Below are positions 1-7,305 of a stretch of 28,667 nucleotides of DNA, piece by piece. Origin of the DNA: Oscillospiraceae bacterium (GTDB taxonomy: Bacteria > Bacillota > Clostridia > UMGS1810); assembly GCA_021629085.1 (NCBI GenBank), contig JAJXRJ010000027.1, positions 1 through 28,667 of the forward strand, in the 5' to 3' direction. The notes under the pieces were generated by a model, which saw only the letters and a list, made by a program, of their open reading frames with translations, had not been told where the DNA came from and did no database searches. How positions within the stretch are numbered: position 1 is the first letter of the stretch; each line of letters begins with the position of its first letter. Both the position numbers and the translations under genes were made by a program.

Positions 1-55
1 TGCCAATATCTGTTTTACCCTTGTTTGGACTTTACACAAAATCTGAGACAGACCC

Positions 56-82
56 AAAGCAGATTTTCTGCTTTCGCTTTTT
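56..82 (+). terminator. Possible terminator of an upstream plus-strand gene
   Basis: An 8-bp perfect stem (AAAGCAGA at 56-63 pairing with TCTGCTTT at 67-74) with a 3-base loop is followed by CGC and five T at 78-82. The T-run follows the stem only on the plus strand, so it would end a transcript entering from outside the window. The stem is AT-rich and the T-run is offset by three bases, so this is moderate evidence. Confidence 0.4.
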
Positions 83-110
83 ATCTCCCATTTAATCGGC
101 AAACAGGGAA

Positions 111-137
111 TAAAAAAGGGTGCGTCATGCGCACCCC
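111..137 (-). terminator. Intrinsic terminator of spoVG
   Basis: A perfect GC-rich 7-bp stem (GGGTGCG at 118-124, CGCACCC at 130-136) with a 5-base loop is flanked by six A at 112-117. Read on the minus strand this is a hairpin followed by U6, 76 bases past the spoVG stop. It fits a monocistronic spoVG transcript. Confidence 0.75.
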
Positions 138-212
138 AATTTTATGTATTCATTTTCCCTCGTTCTGTCTTTTGGTTTCTCTGTTGTTTTGCAACTCCCC
201 TTGCTAAACTCT

Positions 213-476
213 TTATTCTTCTTCCTCTGCGTTGTTGTATGCATCAATCACTGCATCCTCAATCTGCTGTCTGGTTTCAGAATTGATGGGATGCGCAACA
301 TCTTTGAAGGTGCCGTCTTTTAAGCGCTTATTCGGCATTGCAACAAATACTTTGTCGTTGTTTTCAATTACCTTCACATCGTGAATCGCAAAACAATCGT
401 CTAGTGTGATGGATGCGATGGCACGCATTTTGCCTTCTGTGGCAAACTTTTTAATTTTAATGCTTGTGATTTCCAT
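213..476 (-). CDS. spoVG: SpoVG, septation/RNA-binding regulator
   Basis: An 87-residue protein of the SpoVG family, a small nucleic-acid-binding regulator known in Firmicutes for effects on sporulation, septation and, in some pathogens, virulence genes. The diagnostic parts are the N-terminal MEITSIKIKKF strand and the motif PNKRLKDGTF followed by DVAHPINSETR, which is the family signature. The tail is acidic (AEEEE). An in-frame ATG lies 19 codons upstream, but the start at 476 is preferred because AGGAG sits 7 bases before it and because family members begin with this MEIT segment. Length matches the family (about 85-100). It is divergent from manA and has its own promoter and terminator, so it is probably transcribed alone. 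Confidence 0.95.
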   Translation of the reverse strand: MEITSIKIKKFATEGKMRAIASITLDDCFAIHDVKVIENNDKVFVAMPNKRLKDGTFKDVAHPINSETRQQIEDAVIDAYNNAEEEE

Positions 477-521
477 GTTCTGTCTCCTTTGCATCACAAA
501 TGTAGTGTTATAACTATCTTT

Positions 522-550
522 AGTATAGAGCAACTATACACAAATGTCAA
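522..550 (-). promoter_or_regulatory. Sigma-A-type promoter of spoVG
   Basis: On the minus strand the -35 box is a perfect TTGACA (545-550), the spacer is exactly 17 bases (528-544), and the -10 box is TATACT (522-527). Transcription would start near 515, giving a leader of about 40 bases before the ATG at 476. It is a vegetative-type promoter. Bacillus subtilis spoVG is known for a sigma-H promoter, and I do not see one here. Confidence 0.8.
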
Positions 551-733
551 TATTTTGTGGGTTATACAATGAAATTTTAGCAATTTTCAACATATTCGGG
601 ATTGCTCTTTTGTGAGTATTTTCTGATGTTGTGGTCATTTTTGCGCGGTTCTTGCAAAGAATGGGATAAAATTTGATACAATGATCCTATGCTGCAATCT
701 GCCAAATTCTGCCCGCTTTTATAGAAAAAAAGA

Positions 734-762
734 TTGCTTTTTAAACGTAGGTGTGATATGAT
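734..762 (+). promoter_or_regulatory. Candidate sigma-A promoter of the manA operon
   Basis: TTGCTT (734-739), a 17-base spacer and TATGAT (757-762) lie 38 bases upstream of the manA ATG. It is the best match upstream of manA and is well placed, but the -35 box has two mismatches from TTGACA. If used, it could drive the whole co-directional run of 15 genes to 15581. Confidence 0.55.
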
Positions 763-800
763 AAAAATTAATTTAGATTTTTTGTAAAAGAGGGAAGTAA

Positions 801-1742
801 ATGCTATATCCAATGAAAACTCTGCCCGTCTTTCAAGACTATATTTGGGGCGGAACAAGGCTTAGGGAAACATATGGGAAAGACATCGGAAATCGGGCAG
901 CGGAAAGCTGGGAAGTATCCTGTCTGGATTTAAATCCCTGTAAAGTTGCCAACGGGGAGTTTGCCGGTTTGCTGTTAAAAGATGTCATCTCTGAAAAACG
1001 CGATTTGATTATGGGGAAAAACGGCGCCCACTATCAGGAATTTCCACTTTTGGTGAAGCTCTTAGATGCCAATCAGAAGCTCTCTGTTCAAGTACATCCG
1101 TATGGAGAGCATGGAAAGACGGAAATGTGGTACATTATTGACGCGAAACCGGGTGCGAAAATTGGATATGGGTTTTCGCGCGATGTCACAAAAGATGAAG
1201 TGCGGGCGGCAGCCAAAAACGGCACCATGGAATCTTTGATTCACTATGTGGATGTAAAACCGGGTGACGCGTTTTTTATTAAGGGCGGCACAGTGCACTG
1301 CCTTTGCGAAGGGCTTTTGGTTGCAGAAGTGCAGCAGAGCAGCAACACTACATACCGGTTATACGATTACAACCGCCGCGATGCAGCGGGAAACTTACGC
1401 GAACTGCATGTGGAAGAGGCGCTGAGTGTTGCAGAGTTAAGTGGTGTTTCAGACAAGGATTTGCAAAAGCCGGTGATAAAAACAGAAGGGGATGTACAAA
1501 TCAGCACGCTTGCAGACTGCCCGTATTTTATCACTATGAAATACGTTTGCCCCACGCGATATCAAATTTCCATGAATGGAAAAACCTTTGAAACGATCAC
1601 ATTTGTAAAGGGAAGCGGTGAAATTTTATATTCGGGCGGTTCGGTTGCGTTCCGGGCAGGGGACAGCTTTTTAATCCCAGCCTGCCTTTGCATGTATGAT
1701 GTTTTGGGCGACTGCGAATTTTTAAGGAGCATGTTGCCATGA
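801..1742 (+). CDS. manA: Mannose-6-phosphate isomerase, class I
   Basis: A 313-residue zinc-dependent isomerase interconverting mannose-6-phosphate and fructose-6-phosphate in the cytoplasm, linking glycolysis to mannose and GDP-mannose for surface glycans. The cupin metal site is visible: QVHP (Q97, H99), the E108 of GKTEMWY and H166 of GGTVHCL. The substrate-binding arginine motif YDYNRRD follows at 189-194. The short length is that of the Bacillus-type enzymes rather than the roughly 390-residue enterobacterial form. The start at 801 has GAGGGA a few bases upstream; a second in-frame Met four codons later is possible. It is the first gene of the plus-strand run and overlaps the next gene by four bases (ATGA), so the two are likely translationally coupled. 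Confidence 0.93.
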   Translation: MLYPMKTLPVFQDYIWGGTRLRETYGKDIGNRAAESWEVSCLDLNPCKVANGEFAGLLLKDVISEKRDLIMGKNGAHYQEFPLLVKLLDANQKLSVQVHPYGEHGKTEMWYIIDAKPGAKIGYGFSRDVTKDEVRAAAKNGTMESLIHYVDVKPGDAFFIKGGTVHCLCEGLLVAEVQQSSNTTYRLYDYNRRDAAGNLRELHVEEALSVAELSGVSDKDLQKPVIKTEGDVQISTLADCPYFITMKYVCPTRYQISMNGKTFETITFVKGSGEILYSGGSVAFRAGDSFLIPACLCMYDVLGDCEFLRSMLP

Positions 1743-2455
1743 GAAAGAGGCTTATTTCGTATGCCGTTGCTGTTTTTATGCTGATATCCGTTGTTCCGGT
1801 TTATGCGGATGAAGACATTGGGACCATTATTGCGCATTTCAACGAGGTGGTGCAGGGCTTTGTGCCGGAGCACACGCACGGTGAAGAAATTGTGTATTCT
1901 GATATTATAGAGTGCGAGTGGGCACATGAGAGCATTTACGCGCTGACGGAAGCCGGCGTGCTGGTGGGTGACCAGGCGGGGCTGTTTCATCCCGACGCTT
2001 CGGTAACGGTGAAGGAGTTTACAAAAATGTTAGTGCTGTCGCTGGGACTGGTGGATGACCGTGCGGCAAGCAATTACAGCGATGTCCCCCCGTACGACTG
2101 GTCGTATCTTTATATTTCAAGTGCAAAAGAATGCGGCCTGCTTGATATGTTTGCGGGCGATTCTTTGGGCGCGGACGGGGTCATCACGAGAGAACAGATG
2201 GCTTACATGGCTGGAAAGGCGCTGGAACAGTTTGGCGTGGCGCTTGATTTTACACAGACTGAATCGTTTTTGGATGGTGGGGAGATTGCGCCCGAAGCGG
2301 TAAACTATGTATATGCACTCAAAAATTTAGGTATCATTAAAGGGATGGGGAACAACCTGTTTGAGCCAAACCGATATACGCGGCGCAGTGAAGCGGCGGT
2401 TATCATCTATAAGGTAATCCTTGCAGCTGACAAAAATTTAGGACAAGAAGGGTGA
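1739..2455 (+). CDS. Exported SLH-domain protein, three SLH modules only
   Basis: A 238-residue secreted protein made almost entirely of cell-wall anchor modules. Residues 1-23 are a signal peptide (MRKRL, hydrophobic core, cleavage near VYA-DED). Three SLH domains follow at about 53-104, 113-166 and 176-229. The ligand-binding TRAE-like motif is degenerate in the first (TVKE), recognisable in the second (TREQ) and altered in the third (TRRSE). SLH domains bind pyruvylated secondary cell wall polymers. No other domain is present, so its role beyond wall binding is unclear: it could be a minimal S-layer or wall-spacing protein. Its ATG overlaps the manA stop, and six bases separate it from the aminotransferase. 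The pairing with manA is unusual for an SLH protein. Confidence 0.88.
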   Translation: MRKRLISYAVAVFMLISVVPVYADEDIGTIIAHFNEVVQGFVPEHTHGEEIVYSDIIECEWAHESIYALTEAGVLVGDQAGLFHPDASVTVKEFTKMLVLSLGLVDDRAASNYSDVPPYDWSYLYISSAKECGLLDMFAGDSLGADGVITREQMAYMAGKALEQFGVALDFTQTESFLDGGEIAPEAVNYVYALKNLGIIKGMGNNLFEPNRYTRRSEAAVIIYKVILAADKNLGQEG

Positions 2456-2461
2456 CAGACA

Positions 2462-3649
2462 ATGCAGATTTCAGATGCTTTAGCAAACAGAGTAACTTCA
2501 TTAAAGGCTTCGGCCATTCGTGAAATTTTTAAAATGGTCGGGCAAAAGGATATCATTTCCTTTGCGGGCGGAATTCCTGACCCCAATTCGTTTCCAACCG
2601 AAGCGCTTGCGCGCATCTCGGCGGATATTTTAAACACCAGCGGGAAAGCGGCACTGGTTTATGGCATTACGGAAGGGTATGCACCGCTCATTGAACTTGT
2701 AAAGGAGAAAAATGCTGCAGCGCAAATAGGCAGGGGGTTTGACCAGACAATCATTACAACCGGCGCCCAGCAGGCAATTGATTTGACCTGCAAATCTTTG
2801 GTCAATGAGGGTGAGGGTGTGATTGTGGAAGACCCCAGCTTTATTGGCTCGCTAAATTCCTTCCGCTCTTACAACGCCAAGCTTTACGGCGTGCCTGTGG
2901 AATCGGACGGAATGGATGTTGACGCAGTGGAAAAGGTGTTAAAAACGCAAAATATTAAATTGATTTATACCATACCCACTTTTCAGAACCCAACGGGAAT
3001 TACCATGTCTTTGGAAAAGAGGAAACGGCTGATCGCACTTGCAAAGCAGTATGATTGTTATATTTTAGAGGACAATCCATACGGTGAACTCCGCTTCCGC
3101 GGCGAGCGTGTGCCCGCCATTAAATCGATGGATGATGAAGGCCGTGTCATCTATGTCGGCACCTTTTCCAAAACTATTTCCCCGGGTTTGAGAGTGGGTT
3201 TTGTTACGGGCCACAAAGACATCATTGACCGCGTGGTGGTGGTCAAGCAGGTAAACGATGTGCACACCACGCTGCTTGCGCAAATGATGGTGGAGCAGTA
3301 TATCAAAACCTGCGATTTTCCAGGCCATGTCGCAGAGTGCTGTGAAATTTACAAAAAGCGCTGCGATCAGATGCTTGCTTCCATTAAAACCCATTTCCCG
3401 CAAAATGTGCAATACACCAGGCCTGACGGCGGTATTTTCCTTTGGTGTACGCTGCCGGATGGAGTGGATACGGGCGCTATTTTTGAACGCTGCATAGAAA
3501 AGAAGGTCGCATTTGTACCGGGCCGTACCTGTATGGTGGACATTGACGCGCCTTCAAATTGCTTCCGGCTCAATTATTCCACCATGCCGGAAGATAAAAT
3601 CGACTTGGGGATTCAAATTGTGGGCAGCGTGCTTCGCGAATTTATGTAA
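2462..3649 (+). CDS. PLP-dependent aminotransferase, class I/II (2-aminoadipate/aromatic type)
   Basis: A 395-residue fold-type I aminotransferase. The N-terminal signature IISFAGGIPDPNSFP is typical of the LysN/2-aminoadipate and aromatic aminotransferase group (close to MocR effector domains but without their helix-turn-helix). The pyridoxal lysine is K237 in GTFSKTISPGLRVG, with the PLP-binding stretch LEDNPYGELRF before it and the carboxylate-binding FRLNYST near the C-terminus. Which amino acid it uses cannot be read from sequence; 2-oxoglutarate is the usual acceptor. It starts six bases after the SLH gene, behind a modest AGAAGGGTG site, and the next gene is trpS, which hints at amino acid metabolism but does not prove an aromatic substrate. 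Confidence 0.9.
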   Translation: MQISDALANRVTSLKASAIREIFKMVGQKDIISFAGGIPDPNSFPTEALARISADILNTSGKAALVYGITEGYAPLIELVKEKNAAAQIGRGFDQTIITTGAQQAIDLTCKSLVNEGEGVIVEDPSFIGSLNSFRSYNAKLYGVPVESDGMDVDAVEKVLKTQNIKLIYTIPTFQNPTGITMSLEKRKRLIALAKQYDCYILEDNPYGELRFRGERVPAIKSMDDEGRVIYVGTFSKTISPGLRVGFVTGHKDIIDRVVVVKQVNDVHTTLLAQMMVEQYIKTCDFPGHVAECCEIYKKRCDQMLASIKTHFPQNVQYTRPDGGIFLWCTLPDGVDTGAIFERCIEKKVAFVPGRTCMVDIDAPSNCFRLNYSTMPEDKIDLGIQIVGSVLREFM

Positions 3650-3664
3650 AACGGAGGTTATAGT

Positions 3665-4681
3665 ATGGACGAGCGGAAAATTATTTTTAGCGGAATTCAG
3701 CCAACGGGCTGCATCACACTTGGCAATTATTTAGGTGCACTCAAAAACTGGGTGATGCTGCAAAATGACTACCGGTGTCTGTTTTCTGTTGTGGACCTGC
3801 ATTCTATCACGGTTCGGCAAGACCCGGCGTTGCTTCGGAAGCGCTGTATCGAGTTTATGACACAGTATTTGGCATGCGGCATTGACGGCGAAAGCAATTT
3901 GGTGTATTTTCAGTCGCATGTGCCGGCGCATGCGGAGCTTGCTTGGGTTTTAAACTGTTTTACATACATGGGTGAACTCTCCAGAATGACACAGTTTAAG
4001 GAAAAGAGTGCCAAGCATGAAAACAATATCAATGCAGGGCTGTTCACCTATCCGACGCTCATGGCGGCAGACATTTTGCTCTATCAAACCAATTTAGTGC
4101 CAGTGGGGCACGACCAGATGCAGCATTTAGAAATTACACGGGATATTGCAATCCGCTTTAACAATCTGTACGGAGAAACCTTCACCGTGCCTGAAGCGTT
4201 TGTGCCAAAGGCCGGCGCGCGCATTATGAGCCTGCAGGATCCAACTGCGAAAATGTCGAAATCCGACCCCAACGAAAATGGATTCATCTCCATTTTAGAT
4301 TCGGCAGATGTCATTGTGCGTAAAATTAAACGTGCAGTGACTGATTCGGACAATCTCATCCGGCACCGGGAAGGGCACGATGGTATCAATAATCTCATCA
4401 ATATTTACAGTGCGGTGACTGGGAAATCGGTAGAAGCGGTCGAAGCAGAGTTTGACGGCAAAGGCTACGGAGATTTTAAGGCTGCTGTAGCGGAAGCCGT
4501 GGTGGAAGAACTGCGGCCCATTCGGGAGCGGTATGAGGATTTGATGAAAAATAAAGATTACATCCAAAAAATTTATACGAACGGTGCAAGTGCAGCATAT
4601 GCAATCGCTTCACGAACCTTAAAAAAGGTGTATCGCCGGGTTGGGTTTGTGGACAATAGAATTGGAAAAGGCGGGTGTTAA
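3665..4681 (+). CDS. trpS: Tryptophanyl-tRNA synthetase
   Basis: A 338-residue class I aminoacyl-tRNA synthetase that charges tRNA-Trp. The N-terminal ATP site appears as FSGIQPTG followed by TLGNYLGA (the TxGN form of the HIGH motif), and the second signature KMSKS is perfect at residues 196-200, followed by DPNENG as in bacterial TrpS. Length is normal (about 330-340). GGAGGT lies 7 bases before the ATG. No T-box leader is visible in the 15-base gap upstream, so Trp-dependent control, if any, would have to act at the start of the longer transcript. The stop is one base away from the tagO start. Confidence 0.96.
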   Translation: MDERKIIFSGIQPTGCITLGNYLGALKNWVMLQNDYRCLFSVVDLHSITVRQDPALLRKRCIEFMTQYLACGIDGESNLVYFQSHVPAHAELAWVLNCFTYMGELSRMTQFKEKSAKHENNINAGLFTYPTLMAADILLYQTNLVPVGHDQMQHLEITRDIAIRFNNLYGETFTVPEAFVPKAGARIMSLQDPTAKMSKSDPNENGFISILDSADVIVRKIKRAVTDSDNLIRHREGHDGINNLINIYSAVTGKSVEAVEAEFDGKGYGDFKAAVAEAVVEELRPIRERYEDLMKNKDYIQKIYTNGASAAYAIASRTLKKVYRRVGFVDNRIGKGGC

Positions 4682-4682
4682 C

Positions 4683-5813
4683 ATGAACATCCTACGGTTG
4701 ATCCTGTGTTTTTCGCTGGCATTTGTAATCGCATTTGTATCAACACCGTTTGTCAAAAAGATGGCATTTAAAATGGGGGCGGTTGACGTGCCGGACGGAA
4801 ACCGCCGGATACACAAAAAGTCAACGCCGCTCATTGGCGGCCTGGCAATCTTTTATGGATTTTTTATTAGTGTGCTCTGTTTTTACCGGCCGATTGACGA
4901 AGCAATGCGCGGTATTTTGGTATCTTCTATCATCATTGTCTGTATGGGCATTGTAGATGACACCATCGAACTAAAAGCGCGGATAAAATTGATTGTGCAG
5001 GTTTTGGCCGCATTGGTGGTTGCCCTGCACGGTATCAAAATCACCTATATCAGCGTGCCGGATTTCATTGTGGAGGGCGGTATTTTGCCGCTCAAATGGG
5101 CCAGCATTCCTGTTACGATCATTTGGATTGTGGGAGTGACCAACGCCGTGAACCTCATTGACGGATTAGACGGGTTGGCGGCTGGCGTGTCTTCCATTGC
5201 CACGTTTTCCCTGTTTTTTATCGCAATTTTGGCCGGAGAATCCACTGTGGCGATCATTGCAGCCGCACTTGCCGGCGCATGCATTGGGTTTTTGCCCTAC
5301 AATTTCAATCCTGCAAAAATTTTTATGGGCGACACCGGCTCGCAGTTTTTGGGGTTTGCGCTGTCCATCATCTGTATTCAAGGGCTGTTTAAGGGCTATG
5401 CGATTATCTCGTTTGTCGTACCATTTCTCGTTTTGGGACTGCCCATTTTTGACACGCTGTTTGCCATTTTGCGGCGCGTATGGAATAAAAAACCCATTAT
5501 GAGCGCTGACCGCGGACATTTGCACCACAGGCTGATGGACATGGGCTTTTCACAAAAACAGGCGGTTGCCATTCTCTATGTCATCAGCACGCTTTTGGGC
5601 ATTACTGCGGTTGTAGTGGTGGAAGAAGGGGCTGACCAGGCGATATGGATGGTGCTTTCCATCTTGGTCGTCATTTTCTTTAGCCTGTATTTATCGCGGC
5701 AGCACAGTGCAAAACGCAAACACGATATGGAATCCAAATTTGACAGTGTGCAGGTAGAATTTGAAAAAATTGAGCCAAAAGACAATACAACGGACGAACC
5801 CGATGATCAATAA
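4683..5813 (+). CDS. tagO: Undecaprenyl-phosphate GlcNAc-1-phosphate transferase (TagO/WecA)
   Basis: A 376-residue polytopic membrane enzyme of the MraY/WecA family. It moves GlcNAc-1-phosphate from UDP-GlcNAc onto undecaprenyl phosphate, the first step of teichoic acid or secondary wall polymer synthesis. Visible motifs are DVPDGNRRIHKKSTPLIGG (35-53), the Mg-binding D92/D93 of GIVDDTIELKAR, NLIDGLDGLA (157-166), FMGDTGSQFLG with D217, and the HLHH motif (279-282). About ten or eleven membrane segments precede a charged cytoplasmic tail. I start at 4683 rather than at an in-frame ATG 14 codons upstream, because that one lies inside trpS and the family begins right before the first membrane helix. 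wecB follows after 23 bases. Confidence 0.93.
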   Translation: MNILRLILCFSLAFVIAFVSTPFVKKMAFKMGAVDVPDGNRRIHKKSTPLIGGLAIFYGFFISVLCFYRPIDEAMRGILVSSIIIVCMGIVDDTIELKARIKLIVQVLAALVVALHGIKITYISVPDFIVEGGILPLKWASIPVTIIWIVGVTNAVNLIDGLDGLAAGVSSIATFSLFFIAILAGESTVAIIAAALAGACIGFLPYNFNPAKIFMGDTGSQFLGFALSIICIQGLFKGYAIISFVVPFLVLGLPIFDTLFAILRRVWNKKPIMSADRGHLHHRLMDMGFSQKQAVAILYVISTLLGITAVVVVEEGADQAIWMVLSILVVIFFSLYLSRQHSAKRKHDMESKFDSVQVEFEKIEPKDNTTDEPDDQ

Positions 5814-5836
5814 TCTAAGAAACGGAGATTTTTACC

Positions 5837-6952
5837 ATGGTGAAAGTGATGACTGTGTTTGGAACGCGGCCGGAAGCCATCAAAATGGCGCCGCTTGTAA
5901 ATGCGCTGGAAAACCACCCGGATATTACATCCATTGTTGCAGTTACCGCGCAGCACCGGCAGATGTTAGACCAGGTGCTGGAAATTTTTAAAATCCAGCC
6001 CGATTACGATTTAAATATTATGAAAGAGCGGCAGACGCTGCTTTCCATTACCACCAATGCGCTGAGCGGGCTGTATGCGGCAATGGAGGAGGCCAAGCCA
6101 GACATTGTTTTGGTGCATGGAGACACCAGCACGACCTTTGCCGGAAGCCTTGCGGCATTTTACAGTCAAATTTGCGTGGGACACGTAGAAGCAGGCCTTC
6201 GCACCTATGACAAATATTCGCCGTTCCCGGAGGAAATGAACCGAAAACTGACCGGCGCCATTGCAGATTTGCATTTTTGTCCAACAATTTCAAATAAAAA
6301 TAATCTTTTGCGGGAAAATATAGGGGAGGATCACATTTATGTCACGGGGAATACGGTAATTGACGCGCTCAAAACAACCGTGCGGCCCGACTATGTCTTT
6401 ACGGATGAAACCTTAAAGGCTACGGATTTTTCTAAAAAGCGGGTCATTTTAATGACGGCGCACCGGCGGGAAAATTTGGGTGAGCCGCTGAAAAACATCT
6501 GTGAGGCGGTGCGTGAAGTGGTGCAAACCCATCCGGATGTGGAAGTGATTTACCCGGTACACTTAAATCCCGCGGTGCGCGAGGTTGCCGGCAAGATTTT
6601 GGGCGGGCTGGACCGTGTGAAGTTAATTGATCCCATTGATGTGGTAGAAATGCACAACGCAATGGACCGCAGCTATATGGTGATGACAGACTCAGGCGGC
6701 TTGCAGGAAGAGGCACCCAGTCTTGGAAAGCCAGTCATTGTGCTTCGGAATGAAACAGAACGGCCGGAAGCGGTAGAAGCCGGAACAGTCATAATGGGTG
6801 GCGTGCACAAAGCGGAAATTATCGCGTGTGCCAACAAGCTCTTAGACGACGCGGCGTTTTATAAAAAGACGGCTAACACTGCCAATCCCTACGGCGATGG
6901 ATTTGCATCCCAGCGGATTGTAGAGGCGATTGTGGCATATTTTCAAAAATGA
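5837..6952 (+). CDS. wecB: UDP-N-acetylglucosamine 2-epimerase, non-hydrolysing
   Basis: A 371-residue cytoplasmic epimerase that interconverts UDP-GlcNAc and UDP-ManNAc (called MnaA in Bacillus). The fold signature MVKVMTVFGTRPEAIKMAPL opens the protein. Catalytic and binding residues seen are D96 in HGDTST, E118 in GHVEAGLR, E132 in FPEEMNR, H209 in TAHRREN, and the C-terminal UDP site SGGLQEEAPSLGKPV followed by RPEAVEAGT. Length is normal. CGGAGA precedes the ATG. With TagO next door, the likely use of UDP-ManNAc is the wall polymer linkage unit or a ManNAc-containing secondary polymer, the known ligand type of SLH domains. The spacing of 38 bases to the ATPase genes shows no terminator. 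Confidence 0.94.
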   Translation: MVKVMTVFGTRPEAIKMAPLVNALENHPDITSIVAVTAQHRQMLDQVLEIFKIQPDYDLNIMKERQTLLSITTNALSGLYAAMEEAKPDIVLVHGDTSTTFAGSLAAFYSQICVGHVEAGLRTYDKYSPFPEEMNRKLTGAIADLHFCPTISNKNNLLRENIGEDHIYVTGNTVIDALKTTVRPDYVFTDETLKATDFSKKRVILMTAHRRENLGEPLKNICEAVREVVQTHPDVEVIYPVHLNPAVREVAGKILGGLDRVKLIDPIDVVEMHNAMDRSYMVMTDSGGLQEEAPSLGKPVIVLRNETERPEAVEAGTVIMGGVHKAEIIACANKLLDDAAFYKKTANTANPYGDGFASQRIVEAIVAYFQK

Positions 6953-6990
6953 ATGCCGAAAAATTAGATGGTTAAAGGAGATGCCAAACC

Positions 6991-7305
6991 ATGTCTTATG
7001 AAATATTGCAGGAAATTAAAAAAGCCGAAGAGCAGAGCGAGAACACGAAAAAGCAGGCGGCTGCAAAAGCGCGGCAAATAATTTCAGACGCGCAAAATGA
7101 GGCGTATGCTTATTATTCCGCTCAAATTGACGCGTTTGAAAACGAGGCTGCAAAGGTGGTGGCATCCGCAAAGGATGTGGCAAAAGAGGAGATTTCAAAC
7201 ATTGCTGCACAAACCAAAAAGCAAGTGGAAGCGCTGATTTCCCAGGCGGGAAAAAAGCTGGATAAGGCGGCAGACCTGGTCATTGAAAGGATTGTAAAGC
7301 CATGA
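6991..7305 (+). CDS. ntpF: V-type ATPase peripheral stalk subunit, H/G-like (NtpF/AhaH)
   Basis: A 104-residue, almost fully helical, Lys/Glu/Ala-rich protein with a long coiled coil over most of its length. It is the small partner that pairs with subunit E to form the peripheral stalk of bacterial and archaeal V/A-type ATPases. Sequence alone is weak in this family; the call rests on the coiled coil, the size, and its position directly before subunit I, which is where Enterococcus hirae ntpF sits. AGGAGA lies 9-10 bases before the ATG. It overlaps subunit I by four bases (ATGA). Naming differs between organisms (NtpF, AhaH, subunit G/H). Confidence 0.82.
   Translation: MSYEILQEIKKAEEQSENTKKQAAAKARQIISDAQNEAYAYYSAQIDAFENEAAKVVASAKDVAKEEISNIAAQTKKQVEALISQAGKKLDKAADLVIERIVKP

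Larger units (their letters stand above)
1..212. other. Non-coding left edge
   Basis: No convincing gene lies here. The short open frames have no ribosome binding site and no recognisable protein. The stretch holds two terminator-like hairpins, described separately: one oriented for an upstream plus-strand transcript and one for spoVG on the minus strand. Bases 138-212 between the spoVG stop and its terminator show nothing else. Confidence 0.6.
477..800. other. Divergent spoVG-manA intergenic region
   Basis: 324 bases between divergent genes. It contains the spoVG promoter (522-550, minus) and a promoter candidate for manA (734-762, plus). Between them (551-733) the sequence is AT-rich with several weak -35/-10-like combinations, for example TTGCAA at 653-658 with GATACA downstream, none convincing. 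I see no riboswitch-like fold, terminator or small gene. The 93-codon minus-strand frame crossing into manA has no family resemblance. Confidence 0.6.

Noticed and set aside
577..858. 93-codon minus-strand frame in the spoVG-manA gap
   Set aside because: It runs into the manA coding start, has no ribosome binding site, and covers the manA promoter candidate; composition is that of AT-rich non-coding DNA.
3650..3664. T-box riboswitch upstream of trpS
   Set aside because: Only 15 bases separate trpS from the aminotransferase gene, and they hold just the ribosome binding site; no room for a T-box leader.
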